From assembly GCA_036351335.1 (NCBI GenBank), contig JAZBOW010000303.1, positions 1-29,296 on the forward strand: 29,296 nucleotides of DNA, read 5' to 3'. This document shows positions 8,731 through 15,666 of this stretch, one piece after another. A program made the position numbers and the translations under genes. The notes under the pieces were generated by a model. The model searched no databases. It saw only the letters and a list, made by a program, of their open reading frames with translations, and had not been told where the DNA came from. This stretch comes from UBA4459 sp036351335 (GTDB lineage Bacteria > Bacteroidota > Bacteroidia > Bacteroidales > F082). Numbering within the stretch: the first letter of the stretch is position 1; every line of letters starts with the position of its first letter.

Positions 8731-8755
8731 AAAAAAGGCCACTGTGAAGCGGCCT
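8731..8755 (-). terminator. Rho-independent terminator after korAB
   Basis: On the minus strand a 7-base-pair stem (AGGCCGC with GTGGCCT, one G-T pair) and a 6-base loop are followed by six T. It lies 22 bases after the korB stop codon and just upstream of the tilS promoter. Confidence 0.85.
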
Positions 8756-8777
8756 CATTTAAATTATAAGCGTTTTT

Positions 8778-9809
8778 TTATTGTTTAACCCACGTATTTC
8801 CGGTATGCAATAATTCGTCCACATTTTTAAGCTTTGAAGTATTCTTTGCCTGCTCCACCGAATCCCATACCAATTCTTCGAAAGTACGTGATTTTACCGA
8901 GCGGATAACCCCAAGGGCTGCCGGAAATGCCGGCGGCATCATGCTGGCTAGCATCACATGTATGCCTGAGTCCTCGGTATATGGATCATGCACCAGTATG
9001 TCTTTTTCCGTAATGCCATCTTCGCCAAGTTTAACTACTTCGAGGTTGGTTCCCCTTAACACGATACCTTTGTCGTTTTCTTTTCCAAAAAGCATTGGCT
9101 TTCCTGCTTCCAAAAACAATTGGTTATCATCTTTTGTATCTCGCGATGTGATCAACGCATGTATCTGGTTATTAAAAATCACACAATTTTCAAGTATTTC
9201 AACAACCGATGTCCCTTTATGTTTTTCGGCTTCCGTAAACACCTGTGTCATCATTTTAATATTGGTATCTACCACGCGTGCAAAAAATTTGCCATGCGCC
9301 CCAATGACCAGTTCCCCCGGATTAAAGGGTGCTTCGAATGTACCTTGCGGCGATGTTTTGGTCTTTGAGCCTTCGGGTGAAGTAGGAGAAAATTGCCCCT
9401 TTGTTAAACCATAAATTTTATTATTGAACATTAAAATATTGAGATCCGGATTACGACGAACCACATGGATAAAATGGTTACCTCCGATGGCCATCGAATC
9501 ACCATCCCCGGTGATCATCCATACACTAAGTTTGGGGTTAGCTAATTTAACACCTGTAGCCAATGCTGCCGCACGTCCGTGAATACCATGAATGCCGTAT
9601 GTGTTCATATAGTATGGAAACCTTGAAGAACAACCAATACCTGAAACCACAACAAAGTTTTCTTTAGGAATTCCCAATTCAGGAAACACATTCTCAACGG
9701 CCTTTAAAATGGCATGATCACCGCAACCCGGACACCATTTGACCATCCGGTCGCTTTCAAAGTCTTTTTTAGTAAGAGCTAATTTTGGTGTTTCTATAAT
9801 ATTTTCCAT
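8778..9809 (-). CDS. korB: 2-oxoacid:ferredoxin oxidoreductase, beta subunit
   Basis: 343 residues. This subunit binds thiamine diphosphate and one [4Fe-4S] cluster. Four candidate cluster cysteines are visible: Cys26 and Cys29 (W-C-P-G-C-G-D-H), Cys60 (G-I-G-C-S-S) and Cys210 (E-N-C-V-I-F-N-N). The thiamine-diphosphate/Mg motif G-D-G-D-S is at 101-105, with N-N-K-I-Y-G-L-T-K-G-Q at 129-139. Together with KorA it catalyses CoA-dependent oxidative decarboxylation of a 2-oxoacid (most likely 2-oxoglutarate, by resemblance to KorAB; pyruvate is less likely), with ferredoxin as electron acceptor. It begins 3 bases after the korA stop and is followed by a terminator, so korA-korB form a closed two-gene operon. 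Cytoplasmic. Confidence 0.93.
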   Translation of the reverse strand: MENIIETPKLALTKKDFESDRMVKWCPGCGDHAILKAVENVFPELGIPKENFVVVSGIGCSSRFPYYMNTYGIHGIHGRAAALATGVKLANPKLSVWMITGDGDSMAIGGNHFIHVVRRNPDLNILMFNNKIYGLTKGQFSPTSPEGSKTKTSPQGTFEAPFNPGELVIGAHGKFFARVVDTNIKMMTQVFTEAEKHKGTSVVEILENCVIFNNQIHALITSRDTKDDNQLFLEAGKPMLFGKENDKGIVLRGTNLEVVKLGEDGITEKDILVHDPYTEDSGIHVMLASMMPPAFPAALGVIRSVKSRTFEELVWDSVEQAKNTSKLKNVDELLHTGNTWVKQ

Positions 9810-9812
9810 CTT

Positions 9813-11660
9813 TTACTCATTTAATAGTGAACTAAAATGTGCTTTTAACTCCGATACCATAAACGGCAATCCCTGCACTTTGTTATATTGCAGGTAATCG
9901 TACATCGGGTAATTCATTCTCAAGTAGTTAACAAATTGACCCAAGTTGTTTTCACACACAACAATCCGTTTATATTTTGAAAGCACATCGCTGGTATTTT
10001 TGGGTAAAGGCATAATGTGTTTAAAGTGGGCGAAACTTATTTTTTTTCCTGTTTCTCTAAGCTCCTCGATGGCTGTTAAAATAACACCGTAGGTGCCACC
10101 CCATCCAATTACAAGTATATCGCCTTCTTTTTCACCAATAACAGATAATTCGGGTATGTATTCAGCTACACGATTTACTTTTTCTTGTCTGATTTTTACC
10201 ATTTTCTCATGGTTTAGCGGATCGTAAGATACATGTCCGGTAATATCTTCTTTTTCCAAACCGCCAACCCTGTGCCTTAAGCCTTCTGTTCCGGGTATAG
10301 CCCATGGCCTGCTCAATTTGTTCGCATCTCTTTTATAAGGTTTATAATCGGGATCATTGGCTTTAACTATCGGAGGCACTATTTCGGGCAATGATGCAAC
10401 TTTTGGGATTAAGAATACCTCTGAGCCATTTGCCAACGCACCATCTGTTAATAAAATGACGGGTGTCATATGTTCCAGCGCCAACTTTGAGGCCTCATAA
10501 GCAGCATAAAAACAATCGGATGAACTGGTAGCTGCAATTACTATTACAGGAGCTTCACCATTTCTTCCATAAAGTGCCTGCATCAGATCTGATTGTTCTG
10601 ATTTGGTGGGTAATCCAGTGGATGGTCCGCCACGCTGCACATCTACTATCACAATTGGTAATTCGGTCATTACGGCAAGGCCGATAGCTTCACTTTTTAA
10701 GGATAAACCCGGACCTGAAGTTGTTGTTATTGCAAGTGAACCAGCGTAACTTGCACCAATAGCCGATACGATTCCGGCAATTTCATCTTCGGCTTGAAAC
10801 GCGATTGCTGAAAACTGTTTATGCCTGGATATTTCCTGTAGAATTTCAGAAGCTGGTGTTATGGGATATGAACCCAAAAACAATTCCCTGCCTGACCTCT
10901 CTGCCGCAGCCAGAAATCCCCATGAAGTAGCAAGATTACCTGTTACATTTCTGTACAATCCTTTCTTAAGTGGCGCCGGTTCTACTTTAAATGTATTGGC
11001 GAATGCTTCTATTGTATTGGCAAAATGATAACCTGCCAGCAATACTTTTTTATTCGCCTCAACAACTAACGGATTCGATTTAAACTTATCTTCAAAAAAT
11101 TTGAAAGTGCCTTCATAATCGCGATTGAACATAAAGAAAACCATGCCTAGGGCAAACATATTCTTTGACTTCTGGGCTGATTTATTATCCAATTGCAAAT
11201 CTTTCACAGCTTCTTTAGTCAGGGTTGTAATAGGTGCCTCAATTACCAAATGTCCGGTAAGGGATCCATCAGTCAGAGGGTTTTCATCATAACCTGCTTT
11301 CTTGAAGTTTTTCTCCACAAATGCGTCTGTATCAACAATTATGATCGCTTCTCTGGTTATCCAGTTCATGTTAGCCTTTAATGAAGCGGGGTTCATTGCC
11401 ACCAGCACATCTGCCTGGTCACCTGAGGTATGAATATCCATATCTCCAAAATGAATCTGAAATCCTGACACGCCAGAAACCGTGCCTTGGGGTGCCCGTA
11501 TCTCGGCCGGATAATCCGGAAAAGTAGCAAAGTCATTACCTACAATTGCTGTAGAATCAGAAAATAAACTCCCCGTTAACTGCATGCCATCGCCGGAATC
11601 TCCAGCAAATCGAATTACAGCATTCTTTAATTCAATTATTCTATCTTTTTTGTCTGACAT
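9813..11660 (-). CDS. korA: 2-oxoacid:ferredoxin oxidoreductase, fused gamma-alpha subunit
   Basis: 615 residues from the chosen ATG at 11660. The N-terminal part (about 10-200) is the gamma domain, with R-F-A-G-D-S-G-D-G near residue 17 and Y-P-A-E-I-R-A-P-Q-G at 50-59. The alpha domain follows (about 240-600), with the substrate-loop motif Y-P-I-T-P-A at 265-270. This fused form, with a separate beta subunit, is standard for the KorAB type. An in-frame ATG at 11681 would add seven residues, but it coincides with the predicted transcription start of an exact -7 box (11684-11691), and an AAGG lies about 10 bases before the 11660 ATG. The gene is divergent from a dedicated-looking ferredoxin gene across a 239-base region. 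Confidence 0.93.
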   Translation of the reverse strand: MSDKKDRIIELKNAVIRFAGDSGDGMQLTGSLFSDSTAIVGNDFATFPDYPAEIRAPQGTVSGVSGFQIHFGDMDIHTSGDQADVLVAMNPASLKANMNWITREAIIIVDTDAFVEKNFKKAGYDENPLTDGSLTGHLVIEAPITTLTKEAVKDLQLDNKSAQKSKNMFALGMVFFMFNRDYEGTFKFFEDKFKSNPLVVEANKKVLLAGYHFANTIEAFANTFKVEPAPLKKGLYRNVTGNLATSWGFLAAAERSGRELFLGSYPITPASEILQEISRHKQFSAIAFQAEDEIAGIVSAIGASYAGSLAITTTSGPGLSLKSEAIGLAVMTELPIVIVDVQRGGPSTGLPTKSEQSDLMQALYGRNGEAPVIVIAATSSSDCFYAAYEASKLALEHMTPVILLTDGALANGSEVFLIPKVASLPEIVPPIVKANDPDYKPYKRDANKLSRPWAIPGTEGLRHRVGGLEKEDITGHVSYDPLNHEKMVKIRQEKVNRVAEYIPELSVIGEKEGDILVIGWGGTYGVILTAIEELRETGKKISFAHFKHIMPLPKNTSDVLSKYKRIVVCENNLGQFVNYLRMNYPMYDYLQYNKVQGLPFMVSELKAHFSSLLNE

Positions 11661-11683
11661 AAAAAGCCTTTTAAAAATCATGA

Positions 11684-11691
11684 CAAAAATA
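11684..11691 (-). promoter_or_regulatory. -7 box of the korAB operon
   Basis: Minus strand reads TATTTTTG, an exact TAnnTTTG match, giving a leader of about 20 bases to the ATG at 11660. No clear -33 TTG at the right distance. Confidence 0.5.
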
Positions 11692-11842
11692 GTCTTAATA
11701 TGTTTTTATAGCAGTTTTTTTTACATAAAAATGTGTCTATTTATCAAGATTTTAACAATTGTACTAAATCCTCCTCTTCCACTTATTTAAACACGATATA
11801 AAATACATTAAGCAGGTAAAAATTCACTTGCAAATACTCATT

Positions 11843-11868
11843 TACATTTGTCAATATCAGTAACTTTG
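11843..11868 (+). promoter_or_regulatory. promoter region of the ferredoxin gene
   Basis: Two exact -7 boxes lie 10 bases apart: TACATTTG at 11843-11850 and TAACTTTG at 11861-11868. The second gives a leader of about 28 bases. TTG at 11828-11830 is too close to the first and too far from the second for a standard -33 element. Confidence 0.5.
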
Positions 11869-11899
11869 CACAGCATTTTCTAAACTAAAATAGAATACA

Positions 11900-12067
11900 A
11901 TGGCTTATATAATTAATGATGAATGTACCGCTTGCGGTTCCTGTATCGATGAATGTCCTTCAGACGCCATCTCGGAAGGTGATATTTATGTAATTGACCC
12001 TGAGCTATGCACCGATTGTGGTGCTTGTGCTGATGTTTGCCCGGTCGAAGCTATTCATCCAGAGTAA
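11900..12067 (+). CDS. 2[4Fe-4S] ferredoxin
   Basis: A 55-codon gene whose ATG at 11900 follows an in-frame TAG at 11891. The protein is almost entirely two iron-sulfur motifs: C-x2-C-x2-C-x3-C-P at residues 9-20 and C-x2-C-x2-C-x3-C-P at 37-48. This is the compact clostridial-type ferredoxin fold, with two low-potential [4Fe-4S] clusters in the cytoplasm. It is divergent from korAB, whose enzyme needs such an acceptor, and is the obvious electron partner; that link is inference from position. It has its own -7 boxes upstream and a strong intrinsic terminator 26 bases downstream, so it is a single-gene transcript. Its small size makes it easy for automatic gene callers to drop. Confidence 0.95.
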   Translation: MAYIINDECTACGSCIDECPSDAISEGDIYVIDPELCTDCGACADVCPVEAIHPE

Positions 12068-12092
12068 GTTCTTTAGTTAACAACTGATTTAT

Positions 12093-12121
12093 AAAACCCG
12101 GTTTTTTAACTGGGTTTTTTT
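12093..12121 (+). terminator. Rho-independent terminator after the ferredoxin gene
   Basis: An 11-base-pair stem (12093-12103 with 12108-12118, one G-T pair), a TTTT loop and a T-rich end. The A-rich left arm could also make it work in the opposite direction, but no minus-strand gene ends there. Confidence 0.88.
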
Positions 12122-12157
12122 AATTAAGACTATTAATATTTATAAATACTCCAGATA

Positions 12158-12191
12158 TTTGATCTGCATACAAGCAGTTTAAGTAATTTTA
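12158..12191 (+). promoter_or_regulatory. possible promoter of nadB
   Basis: TTTG at 12158-12161, 22 bases, then TAATTTTA at 12184-12191, one mismatch to TAnnTTTG. The predicted leader to the ATG at 12216 is about 20 bases. Weaker than the other promoters listed. Confidence 0.3.
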
Positions 12192-12215
12192 CATGTATTT
12201 TACACCTAATACTTC

Positions 12216-13772
12216 ATGCAAAAAAGAGTTGATTTTCTGGTGATAGGAACAGGTATGGCCGGATTGATATATGCTTTAAAAGTAGCGGATCACGGAACAG
12301 TATGCCTGCTTTCAAAAACTTCGATAGATGACACAGCAACAAGTTATGCGCAAGGGGGCATTGCGGCAGTTATGTATTCACCTGATAATTATAGCAAACA
12401 TATTGCTGATACCATTAATGCAGGTGCAGGATTAAATGATGAAGAAATTGTTCGAATCACCATCACTGAATCAACAGAACGCATTGTTGAATTGATTGAT
12501 TGGGGCACGCATTTCGACAAAGAAGATTCAGGAAAGTTTTCACTCTCCAGAGAAGGCGGGCATTCAGAGCATCGCATTCTACATCATAAAGATGCTACCG
12601 GCTATGAAATACAGCGTGCACTCAGCAAAAAAATTCGTGAGCATGCCAACATTGAAGTATTGGAAAACCATTTTGCTATTGACCTGATCACCCAGCACCA
12701 CTTGGGTGAAATGGTTACAAGAGACAAAGAGGACATAAGCTGTTTCGGTGTATACGCAATGAATAAATCGACCAAAGATGTAGAAACGATCCTAGCCAAA
12801 ACAACCATGCTTGCCACCGGAGGATTGGGTAATATTTACCAAACCACTACCAATCCTAAATTTGCCACCGGCGATGGCATTGCCATGGCTTACCGCGCTA
12901 AAGTTCAGGTAGAAAAACTTGAGTTTGTGCAATTTCACCCGACATCATTATACAACCCTGGCGAAAAACCCTCGTTTTTGATTACAGAAGCCTTGCGTGG
13001 TGCAGGTGCGAAATTAAAAACGCGAAACGGTTTTCCTTTCATGAAAAAATATGATGAAAGAGAGGATCTAGCCCCCAGAGACATTGTTGCCCGAGCCATA
13101 GATAATGAAATGAAACTTTCTGGAGACGAATTCGTGTTTCTTGATGCCACGCATATTGGTGCTAACAAGTTGATTTCCGATTTTCCGACTATCTATGCTA
13201 AATGCTTAAGCCTCGGAATCAATATCTCGAAAGATATGATTCCTGTGGTTCCGGCCGCACACTATTCCTGCGGCGGTATAAAAACAGATAAAGTTGGTCG
13301 CACAAGTATTTCAAATTTGTACGCTTCAGGGGAGGTATCCAGCACGGGCTTGCATGGCGCTAACCGTCTTGCTTCCAACTCACTTCTTGAATCAGCTGTG
13401 TTTTCTCACAGGGCCGCGATTGATGCCGTTTCTGTTTTTAAAAACGCTGGATTTTTAGAGGAAGTGCCGGATTGGGATGCAGAAGGAATGGTTTTAAATG
13501 AAGAAATGATCCTGATTACACAATCGAAAAAAGAAGTACAATCGATCATGAGCAACTATGTAGGCATTGTCAGGTCAAATCTTCGTCTGAAAAGAGGACT
13601 TGACAGGCTGAAAATCATTTATAAAGAAACGGAGGACCTTTATCACAAATCGCTGGTGACTGAAGAAATATGTGAACTGAGAAACCTGATCAACGTGGCA
13701 TACCTCGTGATCAAACTGGCACAGAACAGAAAACAGAGTATCGGATTACATTACAATATTGACTATAAATAA
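12216..13772 (+). CDS. nadB: L-aspartate oxidase
   Basis: 518 residues, the usual length. The N-terminal FAD-binding motif G-T-G-M-A-G is at 11-16 and the flavoprotein contact S-Y-A-Q-G-G-I-A-A at about 43-51. The signature E-G-G-H-S-x-H-R-I-L-H follows, then F-H-P-T and the catalytic region around R-G-A-G-A; S-T-G-L-H-G-A-N-R-L-A-S-N-S-L-L-E is the family's flavin-binding end motif. A helical C-terminal domain closes the protein. The enzyme oxidises L-aspartate to iminoaspartate, first step of de novo NAD synthesis with NadA. The succinate dehydrogenase/fumarate reductase flavoprotein subunit is homologous, but this sequence lacks its covalent-FAD context and fits NadB. No nadA is visible nearby. 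A gamma-carbonic-anhydrase-like gene follows after 9 bases. Confidence 0.95.
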   Translation: MQKRVDFLVIGTGMAGLIYALKVADHGTVCLLSKTSIDDTATSYAQGGIAAVMYSPDNYSKHIADTINAGAGLNDEEIVRITITESTERIVELIDWGTHFDKEDSGKFSLSREGGHSEHRILHHKDATGYEIQRALSKKIREHANIEVLENHFAIDLITQHHLGEMVTRDKEDISCFGVYAMNKSTKDVETILAKTTMLATGGLGNIYQTTTNPKFATGDGIAMAYRAKVQVEKLEFVQFHPTSLYNPGEKPSFLITEALRGAGAKLKTRNGFPFMKKYDEREDLAPRDIVARAIDNEMKLSGDEFVFLDATHIGANKLISDFPTIYAKCLSLGINISKDMIPVVPAAHYSCGGIKTDKVGRTSISNLYASGEVSSTGLHGANRLASNSLLESAVFSHRAAIDAVSVFKNAGFLEEVPDWDAEGMVLNEEMILITQSKKEVQSIMSNYVGIVRSNLRLKRGLDRLKIIYKETEDLYHKSLVTEEICELRNLINVAYLVIKLAQNRKQSIGLHYNIDYK

Positions 13773-13781
13773 ATTGGAAGT

Positions 13782-14303
13782 ATGGCTATTATTAGATCTG
13801 TAAAAGGTGTTAAACCACAATGGGGAGAAAGGTGTTTTATTGCAGACAATGCAACCATTACAGGTGATGTTATACTTGGAAATGATTGCAGCATCTGGTT
13901 TGGCGCAGTTATCCGAGGCGATGTGCACTTTGTAAGAATAGGTAATAATGTGAATATCCAGGATGGTGTGATTATTCATTGCACCTATCAGAAAGCGAGC
14001 ATAACCATCGGAAATAACGTATCTATCGCCCATGGCGCCATTGTACATGGCTGCATCATTCATGATAATGTACTGATCGGGATGGGATCCATCATCATGG
14101 ACGGCGCTGTGATTGAAAGCAACAGTGTAATAGCAGCGGGCGCACTTATTTCAAAAGAAACAGTCGTAACCTCGGGAAGTGTGTATGCTGGTGTACCAGC
14201 AAAAAAAATAAAAAGTGTTGATACCGCTTTGCTCGAAGGGGAAATACACCGGATATCCAATAATTATAATATGTATGCAAGTTGGTATGATCCGGCTGAA
14301 TAA
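13782..14303 (+). CDS. gamma-carbonic-anhydrase-like hexapeptide-repeat protein
   Basis: 173 residues forming a left-handed parallel beta-helix: hexapeptide repeats run from about residue 15 to 140, ending in the typical V-Y-A-G-V-P-A-K. The three metal-ligand histidines of the gamma-carbonic-anhydrase family are in place: His66 (D-G-V-I-I-H), His84 (I-A-H-G) and His89 (I-V-H-G). YrdA/PaaY-type members bind zinc or iron as trimers; only some hydrate CO2, and acyl-CoA thioesterase or structural roles are also known, so activity is not certain. It is 9 bases after nadB, with a GGAAG just before its ATG, and is probably cotranscribed. A strong terminator follows. Confidence 0.9.
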   Translation: MAIIRSVKGVKPQWGERCFIADNATITGDVILGNDCSIWFGAVIRGDVHFVRIGNNVNIQDGVIIHCTYQKASITIGNNVSIAHGAIVHGCIIHDNVLIGMGSIIMDGAVIESNSVIAAGALISKETVVTSGSVYAGVPAKKIKSVDTALLEGEIHRISNNYNMYASWYDPAE

Positions 14304-14314
14304 TTATTATCACA

Positions 14315-14354
14315 AAAAGGAAAAGCCACGCAGTGTTGCGCGGCTTTTCCTTTT
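14315..14354. terminator. bidirectional intrinsic terminator
   Basis: A 17-base-pair stem with one A-C mismatch (14315-14331 with 14338-14354) and a 6-base loop. The arms begin and end in A/T runs, so a T-tract forms on both strands. It lies between the convergent gamma-carbonic-anhydrase gene and the last ompH gene of the envelope cluster. Confidence 0.93.
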
Positions 14355-14371
14355 ATTGAAAGGGTATTAAA

Positions 14372-14887
14372 TTATATACCTAATTTCTTTTTAACGAGTG
14401 GCAGTACATCGTCTCCACCTTCAAAAAATACAACAGCACCAGCACCCACATCCAGAATATATGTATAACTGTTTTCGCGGCCTACAGCATTAATGGCATT
14501 TTTTACTTTTTCAATCAATGGATTGAAAAGTTCAGCCTGCTTGGTAGATAAATCCTGATCAGCTGATTGCTGGAAAGCCTGAATTCGCGCTTGAAGATCA
14601 GTAATCTCTTTTTCTTTGGTTTGTCTGATTAAATCCGACATAGTTGCCACATTATCCTGGTAGTTGGTAATTTTTGTCTGGTATTCCATTGCCATCGCAT
14701 TCATCTGCTGGTCAAGATACTCAGCATAATTTTTTAATTCATTCTGTAAAGAATCCGTCTCCGGCATCATCGACAGAATTTCATTTGAATCAATATGGCC
14801 TAACTTCAGAGTTGCCTGGCTATAACCAAATGACGCAACTAGTACCACAAGTGAAAAAAGTGCAACTGCTTTCTTAAACGCTTTCAT
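14372..14887 (-). CDS. OmpH/Skp-family periplasmic chaperone (copy 1)
   Basis: 171 residues. A signal peptide (about 1-24, ending at S-Q-A) precedes the family's opening strand (L-K-L-G-H-I-D-S), then a long Gln/Glu/Lys-rich helical hairpin (about 45-125) and a closing strand with Y-T-Y-I-L-D-V. Skp-type proteins trap unfolded outer-membrane proteins in a jellyfish-like trimer on their way to the BAM complex. It is last in the bamA cluster, next to a second divergent copy. A 153-base gap with an exact -7 box (14934-14941) suggests it can also be transcribed alone. The terminator at 14315-14354 follows. Confidence 0.9.
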   Translation of the reverse strand: MKAFKKAVALFSLVVLVASFGYSQATLKLGHIDSNEILSMMPETDSLQNELKNYAEYLDQQMNAMAMEYQTKITNYQDNVATMSDLIRQTKEKEITDLQARIQAFQQSADQDLSTKQAELFNPLIEKVKNAINAVGRENSYTYILDVGAGAVVFFEGGDDVLPLVKKKLGI

Positions 14888-14933
14888 TTCTATTTATTAT
14901 TTTGATTAATAATTGTCTGGATTAAACGGCTGG

Positions 14934-14941
14934 CAAAATTA
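14934..14941 (-). promoter_or_regulatory. internal -7 box before ompH copy 1
   Basis: Minus strand reads TAATTTTG, an exact TAnnTTTG match, about 46 bases before the ATG at 14887. No good -33 element is seen. Confidence 0.4.
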
Positions 14942-15040
14942 AGAAAATATCAATACAATTTAATCATTCATTCAGCGCATTTTATTTTATTAAGAAACAT
15001 TAACTAAAATCAAGTATTCCTTTATATAAAGTGCTGGAAA

Positions 15041-15613
15041 TTAATTTCTACCTCTCTGCTCTCGTTTCACTGTTTGCATCACGGTACCTACTTCGTCAAG
15101 CACATCATCACTAATGTCAAATTTAGGATCAGCATATAAAAGGGACATACCGCCTGATTTATCAAAAACAAATGAATAATTCCTTGTATTCGAGAGTGTT
15201 TCGATAGCATTATACACTTTTTCCTGTATCGGCTGGATCAGTTCCTGGCGTTTTTGGTACAAATCTCCCTGCGGCCCAAAGTACTGTTGCTGCAGTTCTT
15301 TCACCTGCTTTTCTTTCTGGATGATTTCATCTTCTCTTTTCTTTTTTATGTCATCCGGAAGTAATACAGCTTCTGCTTTGTAGTTATTATACAATGTTTC
15401 TACTTCTGCATATTTTGCCTCTATTTCTTTTTGCCACTTTACAGAAAGGGCGTCAAGTTCATCCTGGGCATCCTGAAATTCTGGAATATTATCGAGGATG
15501 TATTCCGTATCTACAAAAGCATATTTCTGATTCTGACCGAATACAGAAGTCGTATTAATGACTAGCATAATGGCGATCAAGCTGCCAAAAGGTATGATTA
15601 CATTTCTTTTCAT
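15041..15613 (-). CDS. OmpH/Skp-family periplasmic chaperone (copy 2)
   Basis: 190 residues from the ATG at 15613; an in-frame codon at 15658 would add 15 residues ahead of the signal peptide and place it nearly against the bamA stop. A signal peptide (about 1-26) is followed by Y-A-F-V-D-T-E-Y-I-L, a long coiled-coil hairpin (about 45-130) and the closing Y-S-F-V-F-D-K-S-G strand. Same fold and role as its neighbour, but clearly divergent from it (longer helices, basic C-terminus R-E-Q-R-G-R-N). Two Skp homologues right after bamA is the common Bacteroidota arrangement and implies cotranscription with bamA. Confidence 0.9.
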   Translation of the reverse strand: MKRNVIIPFGSLIAIMLVINTTSVFGQNQKYAFVDTEYILDNIPEFQDAQDELDALSVKWQKEIEAKYAEVETLYNNYKAEAVLLPDDIKKKREDEIIQKEKQVKELQQQYFGPQGDLYQKRQELIQPIQEKVYNAIETLSNTRNYSFVFDKSGGMSLLYADPKFDISDDVLDEVGTVMQTVKREQRGRN

Positions 15614-15666
15614 GATATATAGATTTAATTGTAGTTCGATATTCAAAAATCCTGCCAAATTCTATG

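Noticed and set aside
8941..9414. 157-codon open frame on the plus strand
   Set aside because: Antisense to korB, which has all its catalytic motifs. Ser/Pro-rich composition is typical of a shadow frame.
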